A stretch of DNA of 64,000 bases, from positions 310,001-374,000 of the forward strand of contig NC_009357.1 of NCBI RefSeq assembly GCF_000092065.1. Reading direction: 5' to 3'. Origin of the DNA: Ostreococcus lucimarinus CCE9901 (taxonomy: Eukaryota; Chlorophyta; Mamiellophyceae; Mamiellales; Bathycoccaceae). Below are positions 36,896-45,268 of the stretch, piece by piece. Every line of letters begins with the position of its first letter. Position 1 is the stretch's first letter. The notes under the pieces were generated by a model. It searched no databases and was not told the origin of the DNA. It saw nothing but the letters and a program-made list of their open reading frames with translations. A program made the position numbers and the translations under genes.

Positions 36896-37060
36896 CCGGA
36901 TCGGCGAATCGCCGGATCGCGCGATCGGCGGATCGGCGGATCGGCGATCGCGCGATCGATCGTCCGTCGATCGCGCGATCGCGTCGATCGATCGATCGTC
37001 GATCGACGTCCGTCGACGGACGTCGATCGTCGATCGTCCCGCCCGGCGCGTCGATCGTCC
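36896..37060. repeat. GATCG-rich palindromic block between the XPF-like gene and IF-2
   Basis: About 165 bp are built from GATCG, CGGATCGGCG and GTCGATCG units in direct and inverted order, including self-complementary strings such as GCGATCGCGCGATCG. The block ends 10 bp before the IF-2 ATG and lies in the shared promoter of two divergent genes. Confidence 0.8.
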
Positions 37061-37070
37061 CGCCCGCACA

Positions 37071-39716
37071 ATGACGTCGTCCGCGTCGGCGATGTTTGCG
37101 CACGCGACGACGGGCGCGCGCGGCGCGTCGACGGTGCGCGCGCGCGCGAGGACGTCGGTGACGACGACGGGCGCGCGCGCGACGATCGCGCGCGGCGCCG
37201 GGGCGCGGCGAAGCGCGCGCGCGACGGCCGAGGACGGGCGCCGCGATGGAGGGTTTCGTCTCGGGACGGCGACGACGGACGGATGGGCGCGAGCGCGCGC
37301 GATGCGCGGCGAGGGACGAGAGGACAGAGCGGTGATGACGCGCGCGGTGGCGGACGCGGAGGCGGCGCGGGAGGACGACGATAAAAAGTCGCGCGCGAAG
37401 CTCGTGCGAGGGGCGGACGGGAAGTTTTACCGCGAGGGCTCGGAGGGCGGCGGTCGCGGCGGCCGCGGCGGTCGCGGCGGTCGCGGCGGTGGACGCGGTG
37501 GTGGACGCGAAGGTGGACGAGGTGGATTCGGGCGCGGTGCGCGCGGTGGTGCAGGCGGCCGCGGCGATGGGGGTCAACGAAACTTTAGAAACGCGGCCAA
37601 GCCGAGCGGCGGCGGTCGCGCGGGTCGCGGCGGCCGCGGTGGACGACAAGACTTTCGATTCCAAGACGGTCGCAAACCGGGACGCGGCGGTAGACCAAAG
37701 ATGAATATGAGTGGTGCGAGTGGTAGCGATCAAGTGAAACAGCGACGAGGAAGCAAAGCGGCAAAGAGCGCGCAGCGCAAAAAGGCGCTCGAGGAAAACA
37801 GAGCCGTGGCTGTGGAGATTCTCGAAGTTCCCACGGATGGCATGGCGATCGAAGATCTCACCGAACTTCTCGCCACGACGCAAGCGCAAATTATCAAAAC
37901 GCTTTTCATGAAGGGTATCGCGGTTCAAATGGGCCAGTTGCTCGATAAGGAAGCTGTGATTGCCGTGGCTGAGGATATGGAAGTGGAATGGATAGACGAG
38001 GCTGAACAGGGCGTCGCGACGGCGGCAAAGAAGGTGACGCAGTTCTTGAGCGAAGACGACTTCGACTACTTGGTACCGCGAGCACCCGTAGTTACCATCA
38101 TGGGTCACGTCGATCACGGTAAAACATCGCTGTTGGATTACATTCACAAGTCCAAGGTTGCCGCGGGCGAGTCCGGCGGCATCACGCAAGGCATCGGCGC
38201 GTACCAAGTCAGCACCATGGTTGGTGATGAAGAGAAGGATATTACCTTCCTCGACACTCCGGGTCACGAAGCGTTCAGTGCGATGCGTGCTCGTGGTGCG
38301 CGAGTGACGGATATTGCCATAATTATCGTCGCGGCCGACGACGGCGTTCGACCGCAAACGGAAGAGGCTGTATCTCACGCCCGAGCCGCCGACGTTCCGA
38401 TCATCGTCGCCGTCAATAAAATTGACAAAGAAGGCGCGAACGTCGACCGTGTGCGTGATGAACTATCGCGCATCGGTATCATCAGCGAAGAGTGGGGCGG
38501 GGACGTTCCGTTCCTGCCCATCAGCGCCAAGTCTGGCGAAGGTATCGACGAGTTGCTCGAAACTATTTCTCTCACCGCCGAGCTCGCCGAGCTCGTCGCG
38601 AATCCCGATCGCGAAGCTCAAGGTACGGTCATCGAGGCATTCCTCGACAAACAACGTGGTCCGATGGCGACTGTTCTCGTCCAAGCCGGCACTTTGCGCA
38701 TCGGCGATGCGATTCAAATTGGTGGCGCGTATGGCAAAGTGCGCGCAATGGACGACGCAGATGGCACCAAAGTCGAAGAGGCTGGACCATCTATGCCTAT
38801 TCAAATCATGGGCCTCAACGGCGTTCCAGCCGCGGGTGAAGAATTTACCGTCTACGCGTCCGATACCGCGGCTCGTGACAAGGCTGAGCAAGTCCAAAAT
38901 GAGATTCGCAACAACCGCTTGATTGAGGGCAACGTTGTTTCGCTGAGCAACTTGCCGGGCGATGAGGATGGATTACAAAAGATCAATCTCATCGTCAAAA
39001 CAGACGTTAGTGGTTCTTGCGAAGCAGTCAAGGCTGCTCTCAGTGCGTTGCCTCAAGACCGCGTCCAGCTTCGTTTCCTCATGGCCTCTGCAGGCGAAGT
39101 GAGCGAGAGCGACGTCGATTTGGCTTCTGCCTCCGAAGGGATCATCTTGGCTTTCAATACGCCTTGCAGCGACCGAATCGGCGAGATTGCGAAAAAGAGG
39201 AAGGTTGAAGTACGTACTTACGACGTTATCTACGATCTGGTCGATGAAGTTCGTGCGGCAATGGAAGGCATGTTGAGTTCGATCAAGGAAGAAATACCGT
39301 TTGGCAAGGCGACGTGTAAGGCTGTCTTTGGCGGCGGTAAGGCGAAGGTTGCCGGTTGCGAGGTGACTGACGGTTACTTCCAGTCCAAAAAGTACTTGAG
39401 AGTCACTAGAAGGGGCAAAGAAGTGTTCTTCGGTAAGGTCGGCTCACTTCGTCGCGTCAAGGATATCGTCAAGAAGGTTGAGGCTGGCTTAGAATGCGGT
39501 ATCGGCGCCGATCCCGAGTGGGACGGCTTCAAAGCGGGCGACGAACTGGAGTGCTTGGACTTGGTCGATAAGATTCAAACACTCGAAACTGCGAGTGAAA
39601 TTTTGGCAGAACGTGTTGAAGAATACCAAGCTGGTGAGGCCGAGCGTGAAGCCGCGCGAGAAAAGGCCAAGGAAGGTTACCAGCGACAACAACGACGGGC
39701 CGCTCCGTCAAAGTAG
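37071..39716 (+). CDS. Plastid translation initiation factor IF-2
   Basis: 881 residues. The first ~60 form an Ala/Arg/Thr transit peptide. A very Gly/Arg-rich region (about 125-215, repeated RGG) precedes a short IF2-N helix (MAIEDLTELLATTQAQIIKTLFMKG). The GTP-binding domain has VVTIMGHVDHGKTSLLDYI (G1), GGITQGIGAY (G2), FLDTPGHEAF (G3), VAVNKIDK (G4) and PISAKSGEG (G5). Domains II, III and IV follow and end in a charged tail. It is bacterial-type IF-2, as in the Arabidopsis plastid factor FUG1, and places initiator fMet-tRNA on plastid ribosomes. The mitochondrial form is less likely because of the strong similarity to cyanobacterial-type motifs, but targeting was not proven. Confidence 0.9.
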   Translation: MTSSASAMFAHATTGARGASTVRARARTSVTTTGARATIARGAGARRSARATAEDGRRDGGFRLGTATTDGWARARAMRGEGREDRAVMTRAVADAEAAREDDDKKSRAKLVRGADGKFYREGSEGGGRGGRGGRGGRGGGRGGGREGGRGGFGRGARGGAGGRGDGGQRNFRNAAKPSGGGRAGRGGRGGRQDFRFQDGRKPGRGGRPKMNMSGASGSDQVKQRRGSKAAKSAQRKKALEENRAVAVEILEVPTDGMAIEDLTELLATTQAQIIKTLFMKGIAVQMGQLLDKEAVIAVAEDMEVEWIDEAEQGVATAAKKVTQFLSEDDFDYLVPRAPVVTIMGHVDHGKTSLLDYIHKSKVAAGESGGITQGIGAYQVSTMVGDEEKDITFLDTPGHEAFSAMRARGARVTDIAIIIVAADDGVRPQTEEAVSHARAADVPIIVAVNKIDKEGANVDRVRDELSRIGIISEEWGGDVPFLPISAKSGEGIDELLETISLTAELAELVANPDREAQGTVIEAFLDKQRGPMATVLVQAGTLRIGDAIQIGGAYGKVRAMDDADGTKVEEAGPSMPIQIMGLNGVPAAGEEFTVYASDTAARDKAEQVQNEIRNNRLIEGNVVSLSNLPGDEDGLQKINLIVKTDVSGSCEAVKAALSALPQDRVQLRFLMASAGEVSESDVDLASASEGIILAFNTPCSDRIGEIAKKRKVEVRTYDVIYDLVDEVRAAMEGMLSSIKEEIPFGKATCKAVFGGGKAKVAGCEVTDGYFQSKKYLRVTRRGKEVFFGKVGSLRRVKDIVKKVEAGLECGIGADPEWDGFKAGDELECLDLVDKIQTLETASEILAERVEEYQAGEAEREAAREKAKEGYQRQQRRAAPSK

Positions 39717-39792
39717 AGTGCATGTGCGACATAGATAAAATCAAGTTGAACGAATGTGTATAACTAAAACCAACCATTTTTTACAACGTACT

Positions 39793-40331
39793 TCACTCCC
39801 GCCCTGCTTCCTCCTCTCGCTCCCGCGCGCGACGTTTCTCCTCCGCCTTTTTCTTGCGCGCCGCGCCGAGTGCTCGTCTGTCCGCGTCGCTTCGATCCGG
39901 CGCATCGCCCAACTTCACGTTCAACGCGTTCGCGATCATTCTTCGGGCCACCGAAGCGTTCGTCTTCGGTCTCGCCCTCGGCGGTCGCAAATCAAACTCA
40001 GAAACGTCCCCCCTCAGCGTTTCGCTCGTCTCCTCCCACCGCGCGCACCTCGCGTCGCTCCCGAGCGTCCTCGGCGCGCCATCCTCGAGCAACTTTTTCG
40101 CCAGCGCCTCGCTCGCGAACACGCACACCGCGCTCGTCTTCGTTCCCCACGCGATCTTCACCGCGTTCGCGTCTTCGCTCTCGACGATCGCGCGCTCGAT
40201 CTCGCGCGTCTTCGTCGTCGGTCGCAGCCCGAGCAGGACGACGACGTGCGCGGTCGACGTCGTCGCCTTCGACGCGCTCGCGACGTCGAGCGTCCCGACG
40301 CGCGTCGCGAGGTCGTCGACCGCATCGCGCG

Positions 40332-40390
<59 letters not shown>

Positions 40391-40410
40391 GCGCGCGCGC
40401 GCGTCGTCAT
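39793..40410 (-). CDS. R3HCC1L-like small protein with a (GD)n start
   Basis: 205 residues. The N-terminus is a Gly-Asp repeat coded by a hexanucleotide microsatellite. The core HVVVLLGLRPTTKTREIERAI, VKIAWGTKTSAVCVFASEALAKKLLED looks like an RRM-type fold. A conserved-looking RPKTNASVARRMIANALNVKL follows, as in coiled-coil/R3HCC1-like proteins of plants and animals. No catalytic site is visible. The family call rests on the RRM-like core plus the ARRMIA-x-x-L motif and is moderate. Divergent from the oxygenase gene with 26 bp between ATGs. Confidence 0.5.
40333..40390. repeat. GTCGCC hexanucleotide microsatellite
   Basis: About nine to ten copies of GTCGCC in a row. On the minus strand this encodes the (Gly-Asp)n run at the N-terminus of the R3HCC1L-like protein. 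Copy number is likely to vary between strains. Confidence 0.9.
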
Positions 40411-40436
40411 ATCGCGTCGCCGCGTAACGACCCGCG

Positions 40437-41216
40437 ATGTCCCGACGCGCGCCCGCGTGCGCGCGCGAGCTCTTCGGCGCCTACGCCGACGGCCCGCGAC
40501 GGGCGACGCCCGATCGCGTCGACGCCGTCGCGCCGAACGGCGAGCGACGCGCGTTCGGCCCGTTCGAGCGCTGGGACGCCGACGAACTCGGAAAAACGCT
40601 TTGCGTGTACGTGTACGACGGCATCGACGGCGTCGACGACGACGCCCTGGTCGCGCTCGCGATGCGCGAATCCCGGGACGCGGAAAGCATGCGCGTGTCG
40701 AACATCGGTGGGTTTCACTCGCAGCCGGACGTGTTCGAGCGAGAGAGGCGCGAGACGCGGGCGCTCGCGGCGCTCGCGGAGCGCGCGTGCGCGCGCGCGT
40801 GGGAGGAAAACGACGCGAAGACGACGTTCGTGAAGTCGATGATGGGGAGAGGAGACCCTGCGAAAGTGAGCACGTCGTGGATAAACGTGTGCGAGCGCGC
40901 GGGTGATGGGCACGGGTTGCATAATCACGCGAACGCGGTTTGGAGCGGGGTGTATTACGCGTCGGCGGGCGATCGAGGCGACGACGACGACGACGTCGAC
41001 GAACCGGGCGATTTGTTGTTGCGCGTCTCCGCCGGTGGCGTCGATCCGATGGCAGACACTAGCACTGGATACTGTACATACACGTGCATTAAACCCAAAC
41101 GTCGGCGTTTGGTGGTATTCCCGAGCTGGGTGCTGCACGGCGTGTTGGCGTCCCCCGGCGGAGCGCCGAGAGTTTCCTTTGCGTTCAACACGGGCGAGAC
41201 GGGGGTGAAGTTTTAG
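40437..41216 (+). CDS. 2-oxoglutarate/Fe(II) oxygenase-like protein of the TIGR02466 type
   Basis: 259 residues. The pattern SNIGGFHSQPDVF near residue 85, a helical part, STSWINVCERAGDGHGLHNHANAVWSGVYYAS, GDLLLRVSAGG, and LVVFPSWVLHGVLASPGGAPRVSFAFN fits the TIGR02466 group of putative 2OG-Fe(II) oxygenases found in marine bacteria and cyanophages. The first His pair (LHNH) and the distal WVLHGV His with Arg in PRVSFAF are good metal and 2OG ligands. The substrate is unknown. No transit peptide is obvious. An acidic Asp run (DDDDDVDEPGD) is inserted between strands. Confidence 0.75.
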   Translation: MSRRAPACARELFGAYADGPRRATPDRVDAVAPNGERRAFGPFERWDADELGKTLCVYVYDGIDGVDDDALVALAMRESRDAESMRVSNIGGFHSQPDVFERERRETRALAALAERACARAWEENDAKTTFVKSMMGRGDPAKVSTSWINVCERAGDGHGLHNHANAVWSGVYYASAGDRGDDDDDVDEPGDLLLRVSAGGVDPMADTSTGYCTYTCIKPKRRRLVVFPSWVLHGVLASPGGAPRVSFAFNTGETGVKF

Positions 41217-41245
41217 CACATGTAGCAGATATATAGAGATACAAA

Positions 41246-42109
41246 CTATTGCCCACCGCAGCTCGTGGCTTCGTCGTCCATCAAACCCAACGGAGAGTAA
41301 GTTTCTAAAGTAACGCGCTTCGCGTAAGGTCGTTTGTGTACCCACGCCGCGTACGCGAACGCGCTGCCGAGCAAAGCGCCAACGGTGACGTCTTCCCAGT
41401 GGTGCCAGTAATCTCTAATGCGCGTCAAACCGATGAAACCGGCGAGTATGGTTGGTGCTAAAACTATCACTAACTTCCAAATACCCTCCCATCGCCCCAA
41501 TCGACGATCTTGCCCCCCTATTTTCAACCAAGCGGCGAGGTAGAGCGAGCAGTACACGAAGCCGCTAAACGACATCGACGTGTGCCCGCTTGGAAAGCTC
41601 CGCCGTCCTTGCTGCACGACGTCATTCACGCCCGAGCACGAAGGCACACCTACCGAGGCCCACACCTGGTTCCCATCGGGCCAGCATCGCGCGACAAAGT
41701 CTGGTCGAATGCCTCCGATGATGTTTTTCATAGCGCACGTCACGACCCAAGTCAAACCGACGCTCGCGCACAGTCCGCCGATCGCCCGTTCTTTGTGCAC
41801 CGCCGGATTCAACCTCTTCGGCATCAACAGCATGCAAATCAACGGCACGACGAACGCGATGAGCGGCACCACCACCGCCGGCACCGTATTTTCCCCGTGT
41901 GGATACGAATACCGCCACAACAAATCGCCCTGTATGAAGCGTTGATGCGGCGTCGCCACCTCGAGCCACGCCCCGATCCCGAACGTCGACGCGAACAGGA
42001 TCAGATCGATCGCGATCGACCGCGCGCGGTCGCGTCTCATCGTCGCATCCCTCCGTTCGTACACCTCACCGTTCGATCGCGCGCTCGTCGCCCCGACCAT
42101 CGAATCCAT
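41246..42109 (-). CDS. PAP2-family lipid phosphate phosphatase
   Basis: 287 residues from ATG 42109 (MDSMVGATSARSNG); the open frame upstream runs through CG repeats without a credible ATG. Six membrane spans and the three PAP2 signatures are visible: KNIIGGIRP (C1), RRSFPSGHTSMSF (C2) and TRIRDYWHHWEDV (C3), giving the catalytic His pair. It resembles plant LPP1/LPP-alpha enzymes that dephosphorylate phosphatidic acid and related lipids in the ER or plasma membrane. Converges on the oxygenase gene with 29 bp between stops. Confidence 0.9.
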   Translation of the reverse strand: MDSMVGATSARSNGEVYERRDATMRRDRARSIAIDLILFASTFGIGAWLEVATPHQRFIQGDLLWRYSYPHGENTVPAVVVPLIAFVVPLICMLLMPKRLNPAVHKERAIGGLCASVGLTWVVTCAMKNIIGGIRPDFVARCWPDGNQVWASVGVPSCSGVNDVVQQGRRSFPSGHTSMSFSGFVYCSLYLAAWLKIGGQDRRLGRWEGIWKLVIVLAPTILAGFIGLTRIRDYWHHWEDVTVGALLGSAFAYAAWVHKRPYAKRVTLETYSPLGLMDDEATSCGGQ

Positions 42110-42548
42110 CGAGAATGTTTTGGATAATCCAACCGCGAGGGAACACGATGTGAGGCGCCGTCGCGGGCGCGCGCGTCGTCGGTCGGTCGACGCACCGACC
42201 GCGCGTTCGTTCGCGTTCGTTCGCGTTCGTTCGCGCTCGTTCGCGCTCGTTCGCGCTCGCGCTCGCCGTCGACCGCGTCGCGCTGTCGCGCCGCGTCCCG
42301 TCGCCGCCGCGTCGCCTCGGCGTCGCCTCGCCTCGCCTCGACGCGTCGGCGGTCGGCGGTCGGCGGTCGGTCGGTCGGGACGCGCGCGCGCGCGGACCGC
42401 GATCGCGATCGATCGCCGCTGTGTGCGCGTCGAAACCGCGATCTCGATCTCGATCGCGCGATCGATAAAAGATAAAAACGCCATCGACGCGAGGGTTCGG
42501 AGGGGAACGACCTCGCGCGCGGACGCCGCACTCGGCGGACGCGGCGCG
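42110..42548. repeat. CG-rich repeats in the PAP2 / telobox-gene promoter
   Basis: Contains a 10-bp tandem array (TTCGTTCGCG and CTCGTTCGCG, about six copies, 42205-42262), then a GGCGGTC-type 7-bp array near 42345-42380 and a GATCTC/GATCGC block near 42440. Nothing else is seen here. Confidence 0.75.
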
Positions 42549-43811
42549 ATGACGCGCGCGTCGAAGCGAAAGGCGGCGGCGCCCGTGGCGACGACGAAAG
42601 CGGGTGCGCGCGGTGCGATGCGCGCGCGATCGCGCGCGCGAGAGACGGGCGCGAGAGACGGGCGAAAAGTCGAACGATGATGGAAACGATGCGTCGCGCG
42701 CGCGCGAACGACGACGCGAACGGGGGGGCGAGGGACGACGAACGGGCGCGCGCGGGCGCGTCGAGCGAAGACTGACGAGCGATTCGCCATCTTGACGCGA
42801 AATAGTGGCGTTGAAAGAGAAAAAGGGCAAGGTAGGCGCGCGATTCGGTCGAGTTCGAGACGCACTTGAAACGGTGCAAATGCGCGTTGAAGGCGAAGAC
42901 GACGACCGATGTCTTGCGGATGCAGCGTCGCGAGGCGCGGTCGCGCGCGAATGGTGTGGGAAAAATATGTGCAAACGCGACGACGACTGACGATTAACGC
43001 GACGAACGCGCGCAGGCATCGGTGAAGAGTGCCGGAAAACAAACGGCGAACGACACTGCGACGTCGAAGCGCAGGACGAGCGACGACCCTTACGACTTCG
43101 ATGTGGATCAGGAAATGTACGGTGTGACCGTAAAATGGGTCAATAAGGGACAAACGACGTCGGAGTGGAAGTTTACGGTGCCGGTACGTCGAGTTCGCGC
43201 GCGTCGACGATGAACGCGTAAACCCTAATCTGTCTTTGAACCCTAGACTAACCGCCGACGCCCTCGAACAGACCGACGCGACGGTGGACGCCTTGCGCGG
43301 CATGGTGCATGAGACCACGGGGGGTGTTTTGACTAAAGATAATATCACTTTGAAGCATAAGAGTCGAACGATGGAACCCACTGACGCGCAGTTGGGATCT
43401 TTTGGAGTCCGCGATGGCTCAGACATCGTGCTCATCCTGAACAACGACGGCCAAGGCGTACCCGCGGCACCAACCATGGTGAACACGCAATTTCCGGGTG
43501 AACCCGTGGCGAAGAAGTCCAAAAAAGCGAAGGATAAGGGTGGCGACAAGAAGCGAGAGCGTTTCTCTCAGAGTGAGGCTGAAGATTTGATCAAGGGAGT
43601 TCAATTGTTTGGTTTGGGGCAGTGGGCGCACATTAAAAGTTCCTTTTTCCAGGACACCTCTCGTAGCGGCGTCGACTTGAAGGACAAGTGGCGCAATCTC
43701 GTAACCGCTTCCGAACGACCGCCTGGTTTCAAGTTTCGTGTGGAGTATCTTAACGACGCTTCGTTTTTGGCCCGCGTCGCGCAAGTGAACGCCGAATCTC
43801 AAGCAAAGTGA
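42549..43811 (+). CDS. Telobox Myb protein with ubiquitin-like domain (plant TRF-like); exon 1 uncertain
   Basis: Two exons are firm: 43016-43183 and 43272-43811. Together they read DPYDFDVDQEMYGVTVKWVN, KFTVP joined to TDATVDALRGMVHE (a ubiquitin-like fold ending DGSDIVLILNN), then a Lys-rich linker and a C-terminal Myb with ERFSQSEAEDLIKGVQLFG, GQWAHIKSSFF and the telobox VDLKDKWRNLVT. Ubiquitin-like domain plus C-terminal telobox is the plan of plant double-strand telomere-binding TRFL/TRP proteins. The intron at 43184-43271 (88 nt) has ACTAAC and a CAG acceptor. A CGCAG acceptor at 43015 with CTGAC upstream shows an earlier exon; the ATG frame at 42549 (MTRASKRKAAAP) is the best candidate for it, but no strong donor was found. 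Confidence 0.75.
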
Positions 43812-43869
43812 GCTGAGACTAATACGCGCGTGTCGGTAACAATGTTCGAAAATGTAAAACTTTACAACA

Positions 43870-44652
43870 TCACCCTATGGGCTTGTTTTCCATCCCTTCC
43901 ATCGGCGTGTCTTCGCTCGCCGTCTTCGCTCGCTTCGCTTCCTTTGTTCCGTCCTCTTGGAATTTCCCTTCGAGCTCGAATCGCGCTATTGACTTCTTTT
44001 GGAAGTTCACAACCGACGCCGTGGCGTCGACGATGAACGCTATAGATTCTAAATACTCTTCCTCAGTCAACGCACCGGTCGTGGAGCACCCGACTATGGC
44101 GATTTCCTCCTTTTCTCTATACTTGCTCAGCGCGCACGCGCGCACCACCGCCCTCGCTTCGTTTTCCTCTCGCTTCGTCGGGTCGATCACCTTCGTCCCA
44201 TCGCTCAATATCGCGCACGCATTCGCACATATCAACCCATGCATGGCCACATCCGCGTCTATGAGCGCGCAACAAAGCGCGTTCACGCACGCCGCCTCGG
44301 CGTTACCGTCGTCGCTCACGATTCGCGCCGTCGCTCGCAAGCCGAGTCTCGGAAAATCATACCGCACCACCGTCGCCTCGATCGCCCCTCGCACGCGCGC
44401 TTCGCACGCTCTTTCTTCCTCTCTCGTCATCCCGCTCGCGCTCGTGAGTTCAAACTCCACGATCCCGCGCTCGACCTCTTCGCGCCAAGGTTTCACTTTT
44501 TGCGGCCCGTGCACGGTGGCGACGACGATCGTACCGTCGATGGCGTACTCCGCGCTCCCGTGCGCGCCCGCGACGTAGTGTCGGTGCAAGCGTTGTCTTC
44601 GCAGCATCTCGCTCGAGCGTCCATCGCCCCGGAGCGCGGTCGCGGGCGCCAT
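43870..44652 (-). CDS. RRP46: Exosome core subunit RRP46-like (RNase PH fold)
   Basis: 260 residues of a single RNase PH domain: GSAEYAIDGTIVVATVHGPQKVK, RAIEATV-type helix, ATARIVSDDGNAEAACVNALCCALIDADVAMHGL, and AILSDGTKVIDPTKREENEARAVVRAC. The SDGT-x-x-xDPT-x-x-E-x-EARA block is closer to RRP46 than to RRP41 or MTR3. In the nine-subunit exosome ring the protein is structural, since eukaryotic PH subunits mostly lack phosphorolytic residues. The C-terminus carries an extra ~30-residue charged tail. Convergent with the TRF-like gene (58 bp). Confidence 0.82.
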   Translation of the reverse strand: MAPATALRGDGRSSEMLRRQRLHRHYVAGAHGSAEYAIDGTIVVATVHGPQKVKPWREEVERGIVEFELTSASGMTREEERACEARVRGAIEATVVRYDFPRLGLRATARIVSDDGNAEAACVNALCCALIDADVAMHGLICANACAILSDGTKVIDPTKREENEARAVVRACALSKYREKEEIAIVGCSTTGALTEEEYLESIAFIVDATASVVNFQKKSIARFELEGKFQEDGTKEAKRAKTASEDTPMEGMENKPIG

Positions 44653-44838
44653 GCGCGTCGAGCGCGTCGCCGTGTGACGCCGCGCGTTCGGGCAGTTTCC
44701 GGACGGTCGCGTCGTCGTCGCGCGTCGTCGTCACGCGCGTCGTCGAGTCGATTGAATCTGATCTTAATACAACACGTCCCAACGCGGCGCGACGCGCGAC
44801 GCGCGTCGTCGTCGTCGCGCTCGGCGTTTGGTTCGCCC

Positions 44839-45195
44839 TCACTTTCCTACGATGGGATCGAACAACGACTGATACACCAACGCCGCCGGTTGCATCACCA
44901 CCCCGATGAACAACTGGCTCCCCGCGAACACGACGAACTGAAACCACCCGGGCGGCTTGCCCGTGCGCTCGTCCACCGGCCACCACGGCTCCGGGGCGTC
45001 GGGCTTCGGGACGTAGTTGATCAAGTTTTTCGTCGACCCGCCTCGTCCCTTTGATCCCTTTGACGACGACGACGACGTCTTCGTCCCGCCCTTGGACGTC
45101 GTCGCGCGTCGCACCGCGCGCGCGCCGCGTCGCGGAACGCGCGCCGTCGTCGCGATCGCGCGAGGCGGTGCGCGCGCGCGCGCGACGGACGCCAT
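44839..45195 (-). CDS. Small plastid-targeted membrane protein, unknown
   Basis: 118 residues. The first ~45 are Arg/Ala/Thr-rich (transit peptide-like), followed by a Ser run. The mature part is short: NYVPKPDAPEPWWPVDERTG, then KPPGWFQFVVFAGSQLFIGVVM as one hydrophobic span, and PAALVYQSLFDPIVGK. I do not recognise it. Size, targeting and single helix would suit a small photosynthetic or envelope subunit, but there is no direct evidence. Its ATG and a possible ATG of the divergent RGP1 gene overlap within CCATGG. Confidence 0.6.
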   Translation of the reverse strand: MASVARARAPPRAIATTARVPRRGARAVRRATTSKGGTKTSSSSSKGSKGRGGSTKNLINYVPKPDAPEPWWPVDERTGKPPGWFQFVVFAGSQLFIGVVMQPAALVYQSLFDPIVGK

Positions 45196-45268
45196 GGCGT
45201 CGCGAAGTGCAGACCGTTCGCGTCGCGTTCGCGTCACGTCGCGACGCGACCTCGACGGCGCGGCGACG

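Noticed and set aside
42120-43015. Plus-strand 186-codon and shorter frames between PAP2 and the telobox gene
   Set aside because: Frames follow the 10-bp and 7-bp CG repeats; only the MTRASKRKAAAP start at 42549 was kept as an exon-1 candidate.
43184-43271. Telomerase RNA template (TAAACCCTAA) in the telobox-gene intron
   Set aside because: Only ~1.4 repeats, inside an 88-nt intron with good splice signals, and no Pol III promoter or pseudoknot-sized transcript; a telo-box motif is simpler.
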